DNA of 36,389 bases, taken from NCBI GenBank assembly GCA_016800925.1, contig JABCPU010000591.1:1-36389 (forward strand). Direction: 5' to 3'. Shown here one piece after another: positions 12,050 through 23,119 of this stretch. This DNA is from Suillus spraguei. Lineage: Eukaryota > Basidiomycota > Agaricomycetes > Boletales > Suillaceae. Under the pieces are notes generated by a model. That model searched no databases. It was not told the DNA's origin and saw only the letters and a program-made list of their open reading frames with translations. Numbering within the stretch: position 1 is the stretch's first letter; each line of letters starts with the position of its first letter. The position numbers were made by a program, and so were the translations under genes.

Positions 12050-14892
12050 TCAGCCTGTACGACCAAGCAGACTGCAAAATATAGATTTGAACTTTGACGA
12101 CGTTCTGGTAGCCCGCGGTGACTTCGAGGTCGGAGGAGTTGGTGACTGCGACGTGGTGGGTGCCGTCTGTGGGCGTGCGTGCGGGTGTGGGCGCTTCAGG
12201 CGTGCCGTACGCCTCGAGGTAGGAACGCGGACAGGAACAGCTAGGGAACAGGCTGCTACCTGAGGCTCCTGAACCACCGGGGGAATTTCTTTAGCGCGTG
12301 GTGGTGGAGCGGTTAGTGAGGTAGCGGTGATTGTGACCATAGGAACTGTCCACATAGGATGAACATTGCGATCTAGTGCTTGGTCGCAGTTGCAAGACGA
12401 GTTTGGCGCATTTTTGGCATCTAGAACAGCAGGTGCAGACCCTGATGTGGCAAATGAGCTGAATGACGCGTAAGAAGTGATGGTGCAAAAGGAAGATGAC
12501 GATTCTTGTACTTCTTGATCGCGTGAGGCACTAGGGTCAACGAAAGTTTTGGATGCCCGTCTTGAGATGTCTTGCTGATCACTCTCAGTGTCACTACTCC
12601 ACTGCGCCACCATGCTCTGCTTGAGGTTGGATGGAACTTTGGGGTAGGGATATTCTACGCTACGAGAAGCGGTTTGGGGGCCCGGAACATTGATAGATGT
12701 AGCGCTAGTATCTCGCGACCCCATCGTTGTGCTACTGCCATCAGTCAAGCTTGGAGTAGAGTTTCCCGCACTTGACGATGCACTAGAAGAAAACGTGATA
12801 GGGGGAGGAGGTAACAAGGTAATAGTAGTTGCGCTACCTGCAAGACTACTCAACGAACCATTTGGTCCGTAACGAGAATCAGGTTTAGGTATCTTGTGCC
12901 GCGTGTCATTCTTCATGGGAGACTTCAAATCAGGGCCCGGAGCAATGCTTGAAGGCGATTTGGGTTGCTTGTGAAAGGAGGGGGAGGGAATGAACTGGAA
13001 CGTCAATCGACGACTCCGGTGTTTATTCTCCTTTCCGTTATCTTCTATCTCTTCAGTCTGCGGAGCATTTTCCTTGACCACCACGTCTGATGTGGAAACA
13101 TCTGAGGTGTTCTGTTTTGCACTACCTCTAAAGAACGGCGCAGGAGGACGAGGTATCCAGGGTGATGATGGGGCAGCCAATCGTGCAGATGGTACCTGAG
13201 CAGATTGTGTTCGAGGTTTGGTAAGCTTCCTGCGAATCCTGACTGGTGCCTCAGTGGAAGATGTGCCTGGCGCCTTGGAGTCCACCTTCGAAGCCCGCTC
13301 GGTGGACATGTCACCGGAGACAAATTGGTCACGGTCATCGGATGGGTCGGAGTCAAGCACGGGATTTGAGGAAACTTCGCTGGCTTCTAGAATCCTGACC
13401 ACTCGAGTGCGTTCTTGTGGTGCAGTAGATTCTGCTGCGGCGTCCGCCATAAGCGGTTCGTGGGAAGGTGTCTCTAATATCTTCTTTCTTGAGCTCGCCC
13501 TTCTGAGCACCCCGTCATCCTCCGTAACAGATATCTGTATCTGAGGGGGCTATGACCGTCATCTATATCGAAAAACACTGTATCTCCACTCCCCTCGCTC
13601 ATTTGCGAAAGGCGATTCACGGCATCAACGAGACTGATACGTGAATGACGTTGTGTTGGGTTGGGGTGAGACATCCTCCGACGGGGCATTACGCCGGGAT
13701 CAACTACAGTGATGACGGCATTCTCTGCCTCGTTCTCAGACGATAATGAGAAGAAGGTGCTCTTCGAACTTTTCTCGGACAACGCGGGTTCCCGAGAACC
13801 CAGGGGGAAAGATGTACGAGAGACCCCTGACGACGGAAGCGAGGCACGTCTGGAGGGCCTATTTCCGGATGTGGGAACGGAGGGAGAAGGACCGGAGGCT
13901 TCAGAATCGGAAACTATGATATGAGGTACACCTTCCTTGCCCATATCCTCGGTGACTGGTGAGCCAGATGTAGCCAAATATACTGTGTCTGTCATCATGC
14001 TGGCGCATTTTCGTCTGCGGTATTCCCGGGCACTCAGGGGCATCACAACTGGTTGTGATGACATCGATTGCCTGGAAAAGCGGGGCGTAGAGGCAGGACC
14101 AAACGGAGAAGATGACATCCAGTTATCTTTTGGATTTCGGGAAACTGAAGGTTGTTGGGAGGGCCGAGCAACACTTGGTGAGTAGGCTTGTGGGACATGG
14201 GCAGGTGGGGGAGCTGTATGGCATGGAAAAGATGTAGCGCGATTATGCCCGAACGATGCTTGGGTAGGAGGGGGCGCCGCTGGTTCATCTTTGACTTGCC
14301 GTCGGAATAGACTAAGTGTGGGAATAGCACCAGTGCTCTTGGCTGGTGCGATTGTAGGAGTACGGTGCGCAAACGAAGAGAAGGAGGATGAGCTAGCAGA
14401 AAGAGACCCAGTATGAGAAACGACAGATGATGGTGACGAGCGCGAATATGGGCGCGCGTCTAAGCCAAGGGTGGGAATAGTGCCAGCGCTCTTTGACGGT
14501 CCAGCCAAGGGTCTGGGGACGCGGTGGGCATGCGAAGACGTGGACGCAGAAAGTGAACCGGTATGAGAGATAATAGATGATGGCTGCGAACGCGAACGCA
14601 AATATGGACCGCCATCTAAACTGAAGCACTTGGGGATTGTGACCGAGTTGACTCTGAAGATGCAATGGATGGATTGCTAGAGAATGCTAGCCCGACGAGA
14701 GGAGAAGAACGCAATGGACGAGAAGCATGGACAGATGTTGGATATCCTACGAGTGGTGTACCTGCGCGTTCGCGTGATGGAGGGCGATTTGCCACCGCCA
14801 CGACGTCCGAGTAAGGCTGTGATAGACGGGGTAAGGTATGACATTGACAGGGAGACACGCCCGGTGACAGAACTTACCTGCTGTTGGGACAT
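12050..14892 (-). CDS. Large Ser/Pro-rich, disordered protein of unknown function (two frame breaks)
   Basis: Exon 1 is 14892-14878 (MSQQQ), with intron 14877-14817 (GTAAGT...CACAG). Exon 2 runs 14816-12050 but changes frame twice, at the CCCC run 14632-14635 and at the CCCCC run 13545-13549 (minus-strand bases). Adding one C in each run restores a single 927-residue frame; total length then divides by three. The protein is rich in Ser, Pro, Thr and Arg with no known domain. Three degenerate repeats near the N-terminus share IP...L.L...RPY(S)R and VSHTGSLSAS. Arg-Arg-x-Ser sites (RRASLPSS, RRASS) suggest phosphorylation by basophilic kinases, an inference only. The C-terminus is basic (SSKFKSIFCSLLGRTG). 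It may be a functional gene with sequencing indels or a recent pseudogene. Confidence 0.65.
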
Positions 14893-15278
14893 GAGGACTT
14901 GGGTGAAGTCGCGAGAGGGAAACAAGTGTACATATAGGAAAAAACTTGTGCAGGATCAAACCGAGACTCGACCACGCCTCGAGGTTCGAGGCACATCATG
15001 ATGTGATGGGTAAATAGCAATTGAAATAATAAATATAAATTTAGTCAAGACTAATTATAATTCAATCAACAATTCCGACAAATCGCAATAAGTCAACGTC
15101 ACGATCACTGCCTCGCTAGGGCACCGGTATCTTAATAGTACCTGATTATCGTCACACCGGCTGACCGATTCATTATCCCTGTGTAAGACCACCCCTTCAT
15201 CCATCAGTACTTCTTCCATAAAGTACGGATCTCTTGTCGGACGAATCAGATTTTTTTTCATACGTAAGGTGTTCACTA
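14893..15278. other. Intergenic spacer between the Ser-rich gene and YAH1
   Basis: It contains the promoter side of the Ser-rich gene and the 3' flank of the ferredoxin gene, with an AT-rich patch near 15015-15065. No gene is seen. Confidence 0.5.
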
Positions 15279-15985
15279 TCAATGGTGTGTGGGTTTCTTC
15301 CCGTCTACAAACATGTTCCGTGTAGCGCTCGGTAGTATCGCCGTCATTTCGTCAAGTTCACGAGTCATCTGCACCTGACACCCAAGTCGACTTGTGTCGG
15401 TTAAACCGAACGCCATGTCGAGCATATCATTTTCATCGTCAGATGGCTCGGGCAGCAGATCATAATGCTCGGGCGAGAGAATAACATGACATGTCGAACA
15501 GGCAACTGACCCTTCACATGCGCCTAGTGATTTAACCAAACCAGTTAGGTTAACGTCAAATGTACAGCCATTCGTGAAATACCTTCTAGGTCAATGTCGT
15601 GTTCATGCGCAAGCGACAGAATGTCATCGCCCTCGTTCGCTTCAATAGTCTTCAGCAAATTACCCTTTGAATCTTTGAAATGTAATTTAATTCTGAAGTA
15701 GGGTCAGGGTCAACTCAAGACGCTTTTTTAGTATGCTGCGTACCCAGTACCAGGATCTGGTCTGGTCACATTCCCGTGACGCTGTACTTGACGAATTGTG
15801 GTCGGTTCAATATTCCAACATTAGAGGGTGAGATACGCACTCTGCGAGCCGTGCAACCATCTCCGTAAGCTGGGACTCCCTAAATTTTGGCTATTTGACA
15901 ATGTCCAGCTGTCCAGTAGGTGTATTGGACGACCGCGGACAACAGCAGACATCCGCACAAAGCGAAGCATGCACAAGGACGACAT
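15279..15985 (-). CDS. YAH1: Mitochondrial adrenodoxin-type [2Fe-2S] ferredoxin (Yah1)
   Basis: Four exons on minus: 15985(or 15970)-15841, 15786-15744, 15692-15583, 15523-15279, giving about 180 residues. It is a matrix electron carrier that supplies electrons for Fe-S cluster assembly and, in yeast, heme A and ubiquinone synthesis. Cluster ligands are visible: [11 protein letters not shown] (C-x5-C-x2-C) and the distant Cys in RLGCQVQM. The block [18 protein letters not shown] is typical of fungal Yah1. The N-terminus is Arg-rich and lacks acidic residues up to residue ~20 ([15 protein letters not shown]), fitting a mitochondrial presequence. The splice from exon 1 uses GTGCGT...TCAAG; the nearby GTACAG acceptor would break the frame. 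It is divergent from the PQ-loop gene, with 131 bp between starts. Confidence 0.95.
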
Positions 15986-16116
15986 TAATGATGAGGGACA
16001 CACGGGAATTCGGGTCCCAGAATATTTGCTGAAGTGATAGATTACATAAGCTTACAGTATGTCCAGCGCGAGGCCGCCTCCTACTTCTTCCACAGTTCGT
16101 GCAGCACCCACATACA
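15986..16116. promoter_or_regulatory. Shared bidirectional promoter of YAH1 and the PQ-loop gene
   Basis: Only 131 bp separate the two start codons (127-146 bp depending on the ATG used for YAH1), so both promoters and 5' UTRs must lie here or overlap coding sequence. No clear TATA box or named operator was recognised. Confidence 0.55.
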
Positions 16117-17575
16117 ATGGAGGACATTTGCCATTCGGTCTCGGTAGGTTGATACCGAGCACTATAAACATGAATCTCATGCAATGGGTTGGCTGTACCA
16201 CAGGATGGCGACTGGTTCGTCAATGCACTCACCATATTTCTTATCATTGGTCTTGTTGTATCTTATAGCCCGCAGGTAATGTGAACAACACGCAGAACAA
16301 TAAACATCTGACTCTCGTGGGATAGCATTTCCGAATAATTCAGATGGGCTCCTCGGAGGGCATTAGCCCCTTGTTCTTGTTGCTCGGTAGCACGTCTTCT
16401 GCCGCGGGAATGCTTAATGTGTGAGCCACCCGTGGGTATCGACGCTTGCTCTTTCTAATAAACCTCCCAATAGGATCGCACTATCCTGGCCTACTATTCA
16501 GTGTTGTAATAATGTGGTGCGTTTCACAGTGACATTGCGTGTCTGACGCCATTGAGAATTCACAATATCAGAGCGTGGGGAGATGCCTAGAAATTACTGC
16601 TGGAGTAACACAAGTGACCTTGCAGTGGGTCTTATTCCTGATTATGTATGATTATCTCTTTCAGTCTGGCAGTTTAACTAACATCAAGTGCAGCTTTGTT
16701 TTGTACATGATCTACTATCCCGATCGGCTGAAATACGTTGATATTGACATCCCTGCGCATGGCACTCTCCCTCCCCAGCATATCAAGACAAAGCTTTTGA
16801 GTGATGATTGGCGTCTCTCTGTGAACGTTATGTGGGCTGTCTCCATCCATCTGTTTGAGTGACTTATTTAATTTTCTTACTCCTGTATTCTGACATGTGT
16901 GTTTTGAAGTGTCCTCAGTGTCATCGTCACATTCTTCCTCCTGTTCACACGCATCCCAGGGCCTGACGGAGAAGTTCCGCGTCAAATAGCCTTGTGGGCA
17001 ATCTTTCTCGGCGTCACATCTGCATTACTCGCAGCAATCCAATATGTGCCACAGCTATCACGGACTTATCGCTCGAAGCTCGTCGGTGCGCTCAGTATTC
17101 CCATGATGATAATACAGAGTCCTGGGGCGTTCATAATGTGCATCTCTATTGCGCTTCAGTGAGCAACTACATTCGCCGTATTCGACGCTGTACTTATGTT
17201 ATGCAAGCCCTGGTACTAACTGGACAAGTGCGTTTGCGTTTCATGCTCCTATTGTCCTATTAATAATGTTTCAAAGGTTGGGCGATGTACGCTGTGTCCG
17301 GCACCATGCAAACTGTCTTATTGGTTATGTGCATTGCATGGAAGTTACGTCAGCGTAGGCTCAGGATTGACGACTTTGGTTACTCACTGGATAGCACCTC
17401 GCCCACTCCATTGACAGACGACATTGACACTGTCGTTGGCGAAGTTTCAGATCCCCAAGTTGGGGACACTTCTTTCGACAGCGATGCGGAGGACGCCCGT
17501 GAAGATGTGCCACTCCTGGCGAAACCAAGACGTTCGGGCAGGAGTTCCAGCTTCTTTGGCTGGCTGAGGTTATAA
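16117..17575 (+). CDS. PQ-loop repeat membrane protein
   Basis: Nine exons: 16117-16143, 16204-16275, 16326-16420, 16474-16516, 16572-16645, 16694-16858, 16919-17158, 17208-17227, 17277-17575. All phases agree, giving 344 residues. It is a multi-pass membrane protein of the PQ-loop class, whose studied members export amino acids from lysosomes or vacuoles; the substrate here is unknown. First PQ motif: LVVSYSPQHFRII in exons 2-3, followed by SSEGISPLFLLLGSTSSA. Second: LAAIQYVPQLSRTYRSK in exon 7, followed by VGALSIPMM. Exon 8 is a 20-nt microexon encoding PGTNWT. The end of exon 6 is ambiguous (donor at 16853 or 16859). The C-terminus is acidic and hydrophilic, and probably cytosolic. Confidence 0.88.
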
Positions 17576-17705
17576 GTAGATTTTTGGTTTTAAGACTTTT
17601 TAGTTTCTCGTTAGTGCTTGGAACCTGAGCTCTTGGCTGTCTGATGTTATGAGTAGATATGTGGTTCCAGGGGCTTTTTTGTTTCTCATTAATACTTAGA
17701 ATCTG
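17569..17705 (+). repeat. Imperfect tandem duplication over the PQ-loop stop codon
   Basis: Two copies with a period of 77 bp: 17569-17628 (starting GTTATAAGTAGAT) and 17646-17705 (starting GTTATGAGTAGAT). Both continue with GGTT, TTTTTtAGTTTCTC/TTTTTTGTTTCTC, TTAGtGCTTgGAAcCTG/TTAATACTTAGAATCTG. The first copy contains the TAA stop. Confidence 0.7.
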
Positions 17706-17829
17706 CAGGCCTGAGCTTCGGGCAGATACATTATACCCATTGGATCTAGTATCGTAATGACATGCAGTTTCACTATGAATCTCAAAAAGGCAACTTTACT
17801 TTCGCGCAGTTTCGCGCCTCCCATCCACC

Positions 17830-19502
17830 ATGGCCAGCCTGATCGCGATTCTCGACTTGAAGGGGAAGCCTCTAATACAGCGCTCATATAAGGATGATGT
17901 GCCGTCGTCGTATATCGAGCGCTTCTTACCGCTTGTATTAGACATCGAAGAAGAGGGACAGCAAGTAACGCCATGTTTCTCAAGTCAAGGCATCAATTAC
18001 ATGCACATTCGACACTCTAATCTCTACAGTGCGTCTTGACGTGTCTTGTGGCGGAAATTTCTCGCTGATGCTTTACGCTGCAGTCTTGGCTTTATCAAAA
18101 CGCAACTCAAATGCCGCTGAGATCATCATATTTCTCCATCGATTGACTCAAGTCTTGATCGAATACTTCAAGGAGCTCGAGGAGGAGTCTATCAGAGATA
18201 ACTTTGTTATTATATATGAGTTGATGGATGAGATGATGGACTTTGGGTTCCCGCAGACGACAGAGAGTAAGATATTGCAAGAGTGCGTATGAGGCTTGCT
18301 CGTGCATGTTGGATGCTAATGCTGTGTTAGATACATCACCCAGGAGTCGCACAAGCTTGAGATCCAAGCAAGGCCTCCCATGGCTGTCACAAATGCTGTT
18401 TCATGGAGAACAGAGGGCATAAGGTATAGGAAGAATGAAGTGTTCTTGGACGTTGTTGAGAGCGTGAACCTCTTGGTGAGTGCTGCTCACTGTGCTACGA
18501 CACTCGATATAAATTGCATGCATAGGTCAATTCGAACGGTAACGTGGTCCGGTCTGAAATATTAGGCGCCGTTAAAATGAAGTGTTACCTGTCTGGTATG
18601 CCTGAACTGCGACTCGGGCTGAATGACAAGGTCATGTTTGAAAGCACTGGTAGAAGTATGTGATGATGCTCCTCCCCTTGGTTTTGATATATCATTTTAC
18701 GATAGCTTCTCGCGGCAAAGCTATCGAAATGGAGGACGTCAAGTTCCACCAGTGCGTCCGGCTCTCCAGGTTCGAAAATGATCGCACAATATCGTTCATC
18801 CCTCCAGACGGCGAGTTCGAACTCATGTCTTACCGACTGTCGACGCCCGTCAAACCTCTTATTTGGGTAGAAGCTGCCGTGGAGAGCCACAAAGGGAGCC
18901 GCGTAGAATATATGGTAAAATGCAAAGCGCAATTCAAGCGCAGAAGCTCTGCGAATAATGTTGAGATCTATGTTCCTGTTCCGGATGATGCAGATAGCCC
19001 GAAATTCAGAGTTTGTCACCTAGATCATCTAGATAACTCCCATCTGACGCAGTCTGTTGTCTAGGCATCTACAGGCAGTGTGCAATATGCTCCCGATAAG
19101 TCTGCATTCGTCTGGAAGATCAAGCAGCTAGGAGGTGGCCGGGAATATCTAATGCGTGCTCATTTCGGTCTTCCAAGCGTTAAAAGCGGTGAGCAGATGT
19201 GACCTTGTGCAGTCACCCTACTGATCAATACGGTAGAACAAGACATGGAGAAACGTGCGCCAATTAGTGTGAAGTTTGAGATCCCCTACTTCACGGTGTC
19301 CGGTATCCAAGTTCGCTATCTGAAGATTGTAGAAAAGAGCGGATATCAAGCCCTGCCTTGGGTCAGGTATATAACCCAGAATGGCGATGATTATAGGTGA
19401 GGAACATCCATTTGGCTCCACTTGTGTGATGTTGACTTGAACCCATCCAGCCTTCGAACTGCTCTCGAGAAAGGGAGTACACCTATTGTACAACAGATGT
19501 GA
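17830..19502 (+). CDS. APM1: AP-1 complex subunit mu (clathrin adaptor medium chain)
   Basis: Eight exons: 17830-18028, 18084-18282, 18331-18475, 18526-18655, 18706-19010, 19065-19188, 19237-19396, 19451-19502. Phases agree and give 437 residues, the usual length. It is the cargo-recognition subunit of the trans-Golgi/endosome AP-1 adaptor; its C-terminal mu-homology domain binds YxxPhi signals. It opens with the longin-type N-terminus LIAILDLKGKPLIQRSY and continues with FVIIYELMDEMMDFGFPQTTE, WRTEGIRYRKNEVFLDVVE, LSGMPELRLGLND, VKFHQCVRLSRFENDR and SFIPPDGEFELMSYRL, all diagnostic. It ends in YLKIVEKSGYQALPWVRYIT. The promoter side overlaps the tandem repeat at 17.6-17.7 kb. Identification is very secure, and no odd residues were noticed. 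Confidence 0.97.
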
Positions 19503-19893
19503 ACATTATATTATATTCAGAAATACCAGCACTCCGTTAGTACTTCGATTGGGACATCGATTTAGAAATTCTCGGATTGGATCAATTTCTCACTCATCAG
19601 AGGTTGGTCAACATAGTACTAGGACGAATTTCTAGTGCCAATAAAAACTATATTGGTATTAGGTTTTCGCTGTATTCTGCTGCACATGGTACATGTGATA
19701 CCATACTTGAGATGGTTTACCGTGAATTGCTTTTGCAGGCTTTTTGTACGAACGACGTCACTGAAGAACACGTTTGTACAGCATGTATCAGAACAGCATG
19801 GGACAAGACTAACGACAATTGGGTATAATACATCATGGATAAGAAAGGAATCATTCTGAGAAATTGAACTCATGAGTCGAGCGCCGCACAAGC
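19503..19893. other. Intergenic, convergent gene ends
   Basis: This is the 3' flank of AP-1 mu (plus) and of the NACHT gene (minus). Only weak overlapping ORFs without signatures are present. Confidence 0.55.
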
Positions 19894-22800
19894 TTAGCCT
19901 AACACCTCGAGGGGGCTAGCTTCTCCCAGCTGCCGGCGCAGAACATGCGATTGACCGCGAAAAGCTTTGCATATGTCATCCTCCAGCCGGCAAGTGATCA
20001 GGAATCGGAGGTTTCTGGGAAGCTCGGCACCTTTGTCGACGAGGACGCTCAACACTTCCTTCTTTGCAGCTTCATTCTCTCCCAGCTCCAGACCGTCGAT
20101 AATCACGAGGACTGGTCCGTGCCAAACGACATCTCTAGAGGGAGCGAGGATAAATTCCTCAAACTGCGTCCTCACCACCCGTGTCTTCCGCAGACTCGTA
20201 TCATTTCCTACAGCCCTCCAGAGATTCTGCTTGAACTGAGCATTACGATCTGCCAGATCACGGGCGATCGTCGAGAACAAGTTTGTATAACTCCGGGTGT
20301 CATTTTGCCTGGTACCTCGGAAGCAATATGAAGAACCAAGGCGTGACGCGAACTGAAATTGTTCTCCAACTAGCAGCGCAATGGTGCTGCACAACTCTTC
20401 AGGCCCGAACAAGGCGCAGATCCTCTCTGAGCTGTCCCCGATGACCCAGCTCTGTAGGGATGTCATGAGATCAGCTGGGGGCGCTGCAGAGTCGACCGGT
20501 AGATGGGCGCCACACGACGATGCACATCTGGCGTCTGCGGCATAAGACATATCACGAAAATCTGCTTTTGCACCTATTTGGAATGGCATGAATACGGACA
20601 CAGGGGGGAAAATAGGATAACTTACCAAGATCTTGAACATCTTCTAAGATTTTGAGTACAGTGAGCTGTGTGGAGACAGCCATATAGCTCTGAAAATTGC
20701 GTTGCAGGTCAATGAATGCATTTTCGAATGCTTTAATCTGAGCTTCCATATTCAACACTGAATTCTTGATCACTTGCGCAACTTTGTGAATGACGTCCGT
20801 CAGCCAGAACTCTATTATACCTGAATGACTCACAACTGCCTCGAGTATCCACATAATCACGGATGAAGAACGCGCATTCGATTGTTTGCTGCACGATTGC
20901 TTCGAGGACGTTTTTTTGTCTATGGAGATACGGGAGCGCATCAACGGTCATAACAAGATCGTAGGTGTCTTGCATGGTATGCATCAGCCGAATTATGCCG
21001 GTTTCGCAGGCGACATGTTGCCTAATGACCTAATAGCGATGATTTTATGTCACATATAAGCATGAAAATAGTGCGCCAAACCTCGTATCCTGTTGCCAGT
21101 ATTGAATACGCAATCCTTGCGTAGGGGTGAAGCTAAAAAGTGAGTCAAGCTAGTTCTTCCCGATGTGAAAGGCGCGTCACACCTTAGCCAGTCTTTCAGC
21201 CACCGAAACAAATATACTGATCTTTAGCAGAAGGGGGTAAAGGATTTTATCGCCGCCAGCGTCTCTGCTAGCGCGAGAGATTGCTTCTTCAATGATTCGT
21301 TTGTCTTGATTATAATCTCTTGGTTGATTTGTTTGGACATTTGTATCCGCAGTACGGTTAACGGCGGCAGAAAGCTCCTGCGTGAAAAAACCCAAACCCA
21401 AAGACCTTGTAGATGGCATGGCACCAGCTTGTGCTGCTCTGAAAGACAAAGTGGGGATTCCGTCTATGCGCACGGACGCTGCAGACGATAGAAGTGGACG
21501 TCTGATCACTGTTGGCATGTTCATCGTGAATAAATATCCTCATCATCGGAAAACAAGACTAACAGCTGTTTTGCTGTAGAAGTTCATCGACGTCGAAAAT
21601 AGCAATACCAATAGGAATTGGCTCGCTATCTTTTCCATCATAGCCGAGAACACGAAATACGAGTCGTGATGTTCGAGAAACGTTACTGGGATGCCTAAAT
21701 CATTGCACCACGATACAACATGGAATGACTTACAATGTGAATGTTGTATCCCACATTAAGCATTTCCCTCCCTGATGCCCTTGAGATACAATCTTCTGAG
21801 ACCCTCCGCTGCCCGCCACGTGAATTTCGAGGAAGAATCGATCATCCCAAGACAGCTTTCCAAATTTAGGAACACGGTCGATGTCCAGGATAACGGCTTT
21901 TAACGCATCGTTAGCAACGGTGGAAAACATTAGTGTCAACTGAGATGTACCGGAAATGTCCAATGCATCGATCTCCTTTGTGCCCAGTGCGTCATTTTTC
22001 CCGACCATCGAATTGGCAGCTTCTTCAACAGGGAGGGTAGACGCACCCGAAGTCTGAGAGACTCTGAATTCTGTCTGAATTTTTGCGCCCCTAGACTCAA
22101 GGGTCTTGCGAACAACTGCAGAAGTTGTGAGCGGGCTACGCAAAGGCTCATAGATAACCTACCACCGTTGGGTGCGGCGAGCCATTCCTTCACGCAACCT
22201 TCCACCACAGCTATCGGCTTGTTCTTATGGACCCAGCGTGTTGCAAAAATTTGCAGTGAAGCGTGCGAATCGAGTTGGAATGGACTATCGACAAATCGTC
22301 AAACAGATGCATATGCGCAGCATCAACCGACCTACAAGTCATATCCGTCTGTCCATCTGGAGCGTCCTTGGTTACTGGACTTTGAGGGGCTTTCCCAGAT
22401 AGTATCGTCTATAGCCACTTGAACACGGAATGCGTCATGGTGGATGGAGGGTAAATCTTGCAAGTCAATGTCTGCAGGAATGATCTGAGAAATAGCGCCC
22501 GAGAAAGGATACTTGACTACTCACAAGAGATAGATAGCTTGTTGATGGTTGAAGATGGGATTTGGGCAATCCTAAAGTGAATCTCGATTTCGTGCCCTTG
22601 TGATCCATACAAGGTGATAGTGCGCTTGATGGCTAAAGATACGTTATATGTGTTGAAGGGGAAGTAATAAATCTTACTTACGACCTGAGCATTTCAGGAG
22701 CCTTTCGACGGTGTCCTCAAAACTACCAATCCGCCGTGACTGTCGCATATCACAGGCATCGATGCTGAATGTGACTTTGGAGGACTCTTCAACTTTGCTT

Positions 22801-23119
22801 GTTGGGAGTGCCATGCACCGTTAATTCCAACAGAAATCTTAGTTATTGATTACTCACAAGCGATATGTCTTGGTCCACTTGTAAGATCGTAATGCCCAAC
22901 CTGTTGTCCGCAGCTGGTCGCAAACACTGATGCGCACGCAGAAAAAGTCGTCCCATGAAGTCTTCCCGACTTTCGGTAGTTTCCCGCACAGAGATATATC
23001 TGCACAATTGTAAACCTTCCGTGTCGACGGCTATCATATGTAGAGAAATGCGAACCAAATATCTCCATGTCCAAAACATTGGGGCGCGATTGGCTGACGG
23101 GACCAGTCAGCCGTTTCAT
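19894..23119 (-). CDS. C2-NACHT STAND-type protein with destroyed P-loop and no C-terminal repeats
   Basis: Thirteen exons on minus: 23119-23056, 22999-22858, 22797-22682, 22632-22525, 22471-22336, 22284-22163, 22115-21734, 21685-21564, 21508-21183, 21132-21082, 21029-20834, 20781-20626, 20573-19894. Phases agree and give 866 residues. The layout follows mushroom NLR-like proteins. Three C2-like units come first (GKLPKVGKTSWDDFF; FRVQVAIDDTIWESPS; AVILDIDRVPKFGKLSWDD). A helical linker follows (HPYARIAYSIL, then LVMTVDALPYLHRQ and QTIECAFFIRDY). Then a NACHT-like region: LGSSYCFRGTRQND, LFSTIARDLADRN, LVIIDGLELGE, LRFLITCRLEDDI. The Walker A position reads ALFGPEELCSTIA, so the GxGK(S/T) core, including the lysine, is gone. 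The Walker B position keeps one acidic residue of the usual run (IIDGLELGE). The ORF stops about 20 residues after the sensor region, without WD40, TPR or ankyrin repeats. Exons 1-2 are the least certain (weak GTTCGC donor). Confidence 0.78.

Noticed and set aside
20782..20840. Apparent frameshift between FIRDYVDTR and the following helix of the NACHT gene
   Set aside because: A 52-nt intron (GTGAGT...AAAG, 20833-20782) fits the phase exactly and restores the family pattern.
22990..23060. Apparent frameshift (an AT-repeat slippage) in the first C2-like unit of the NACHT gene
   Set aside because: A phase-1 intron 23055-23000 removes the break and joins MEIF to ISLCGKLPK, a better C2 start than the read-through frame. 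The donor is weak, so RNA evidence would help.
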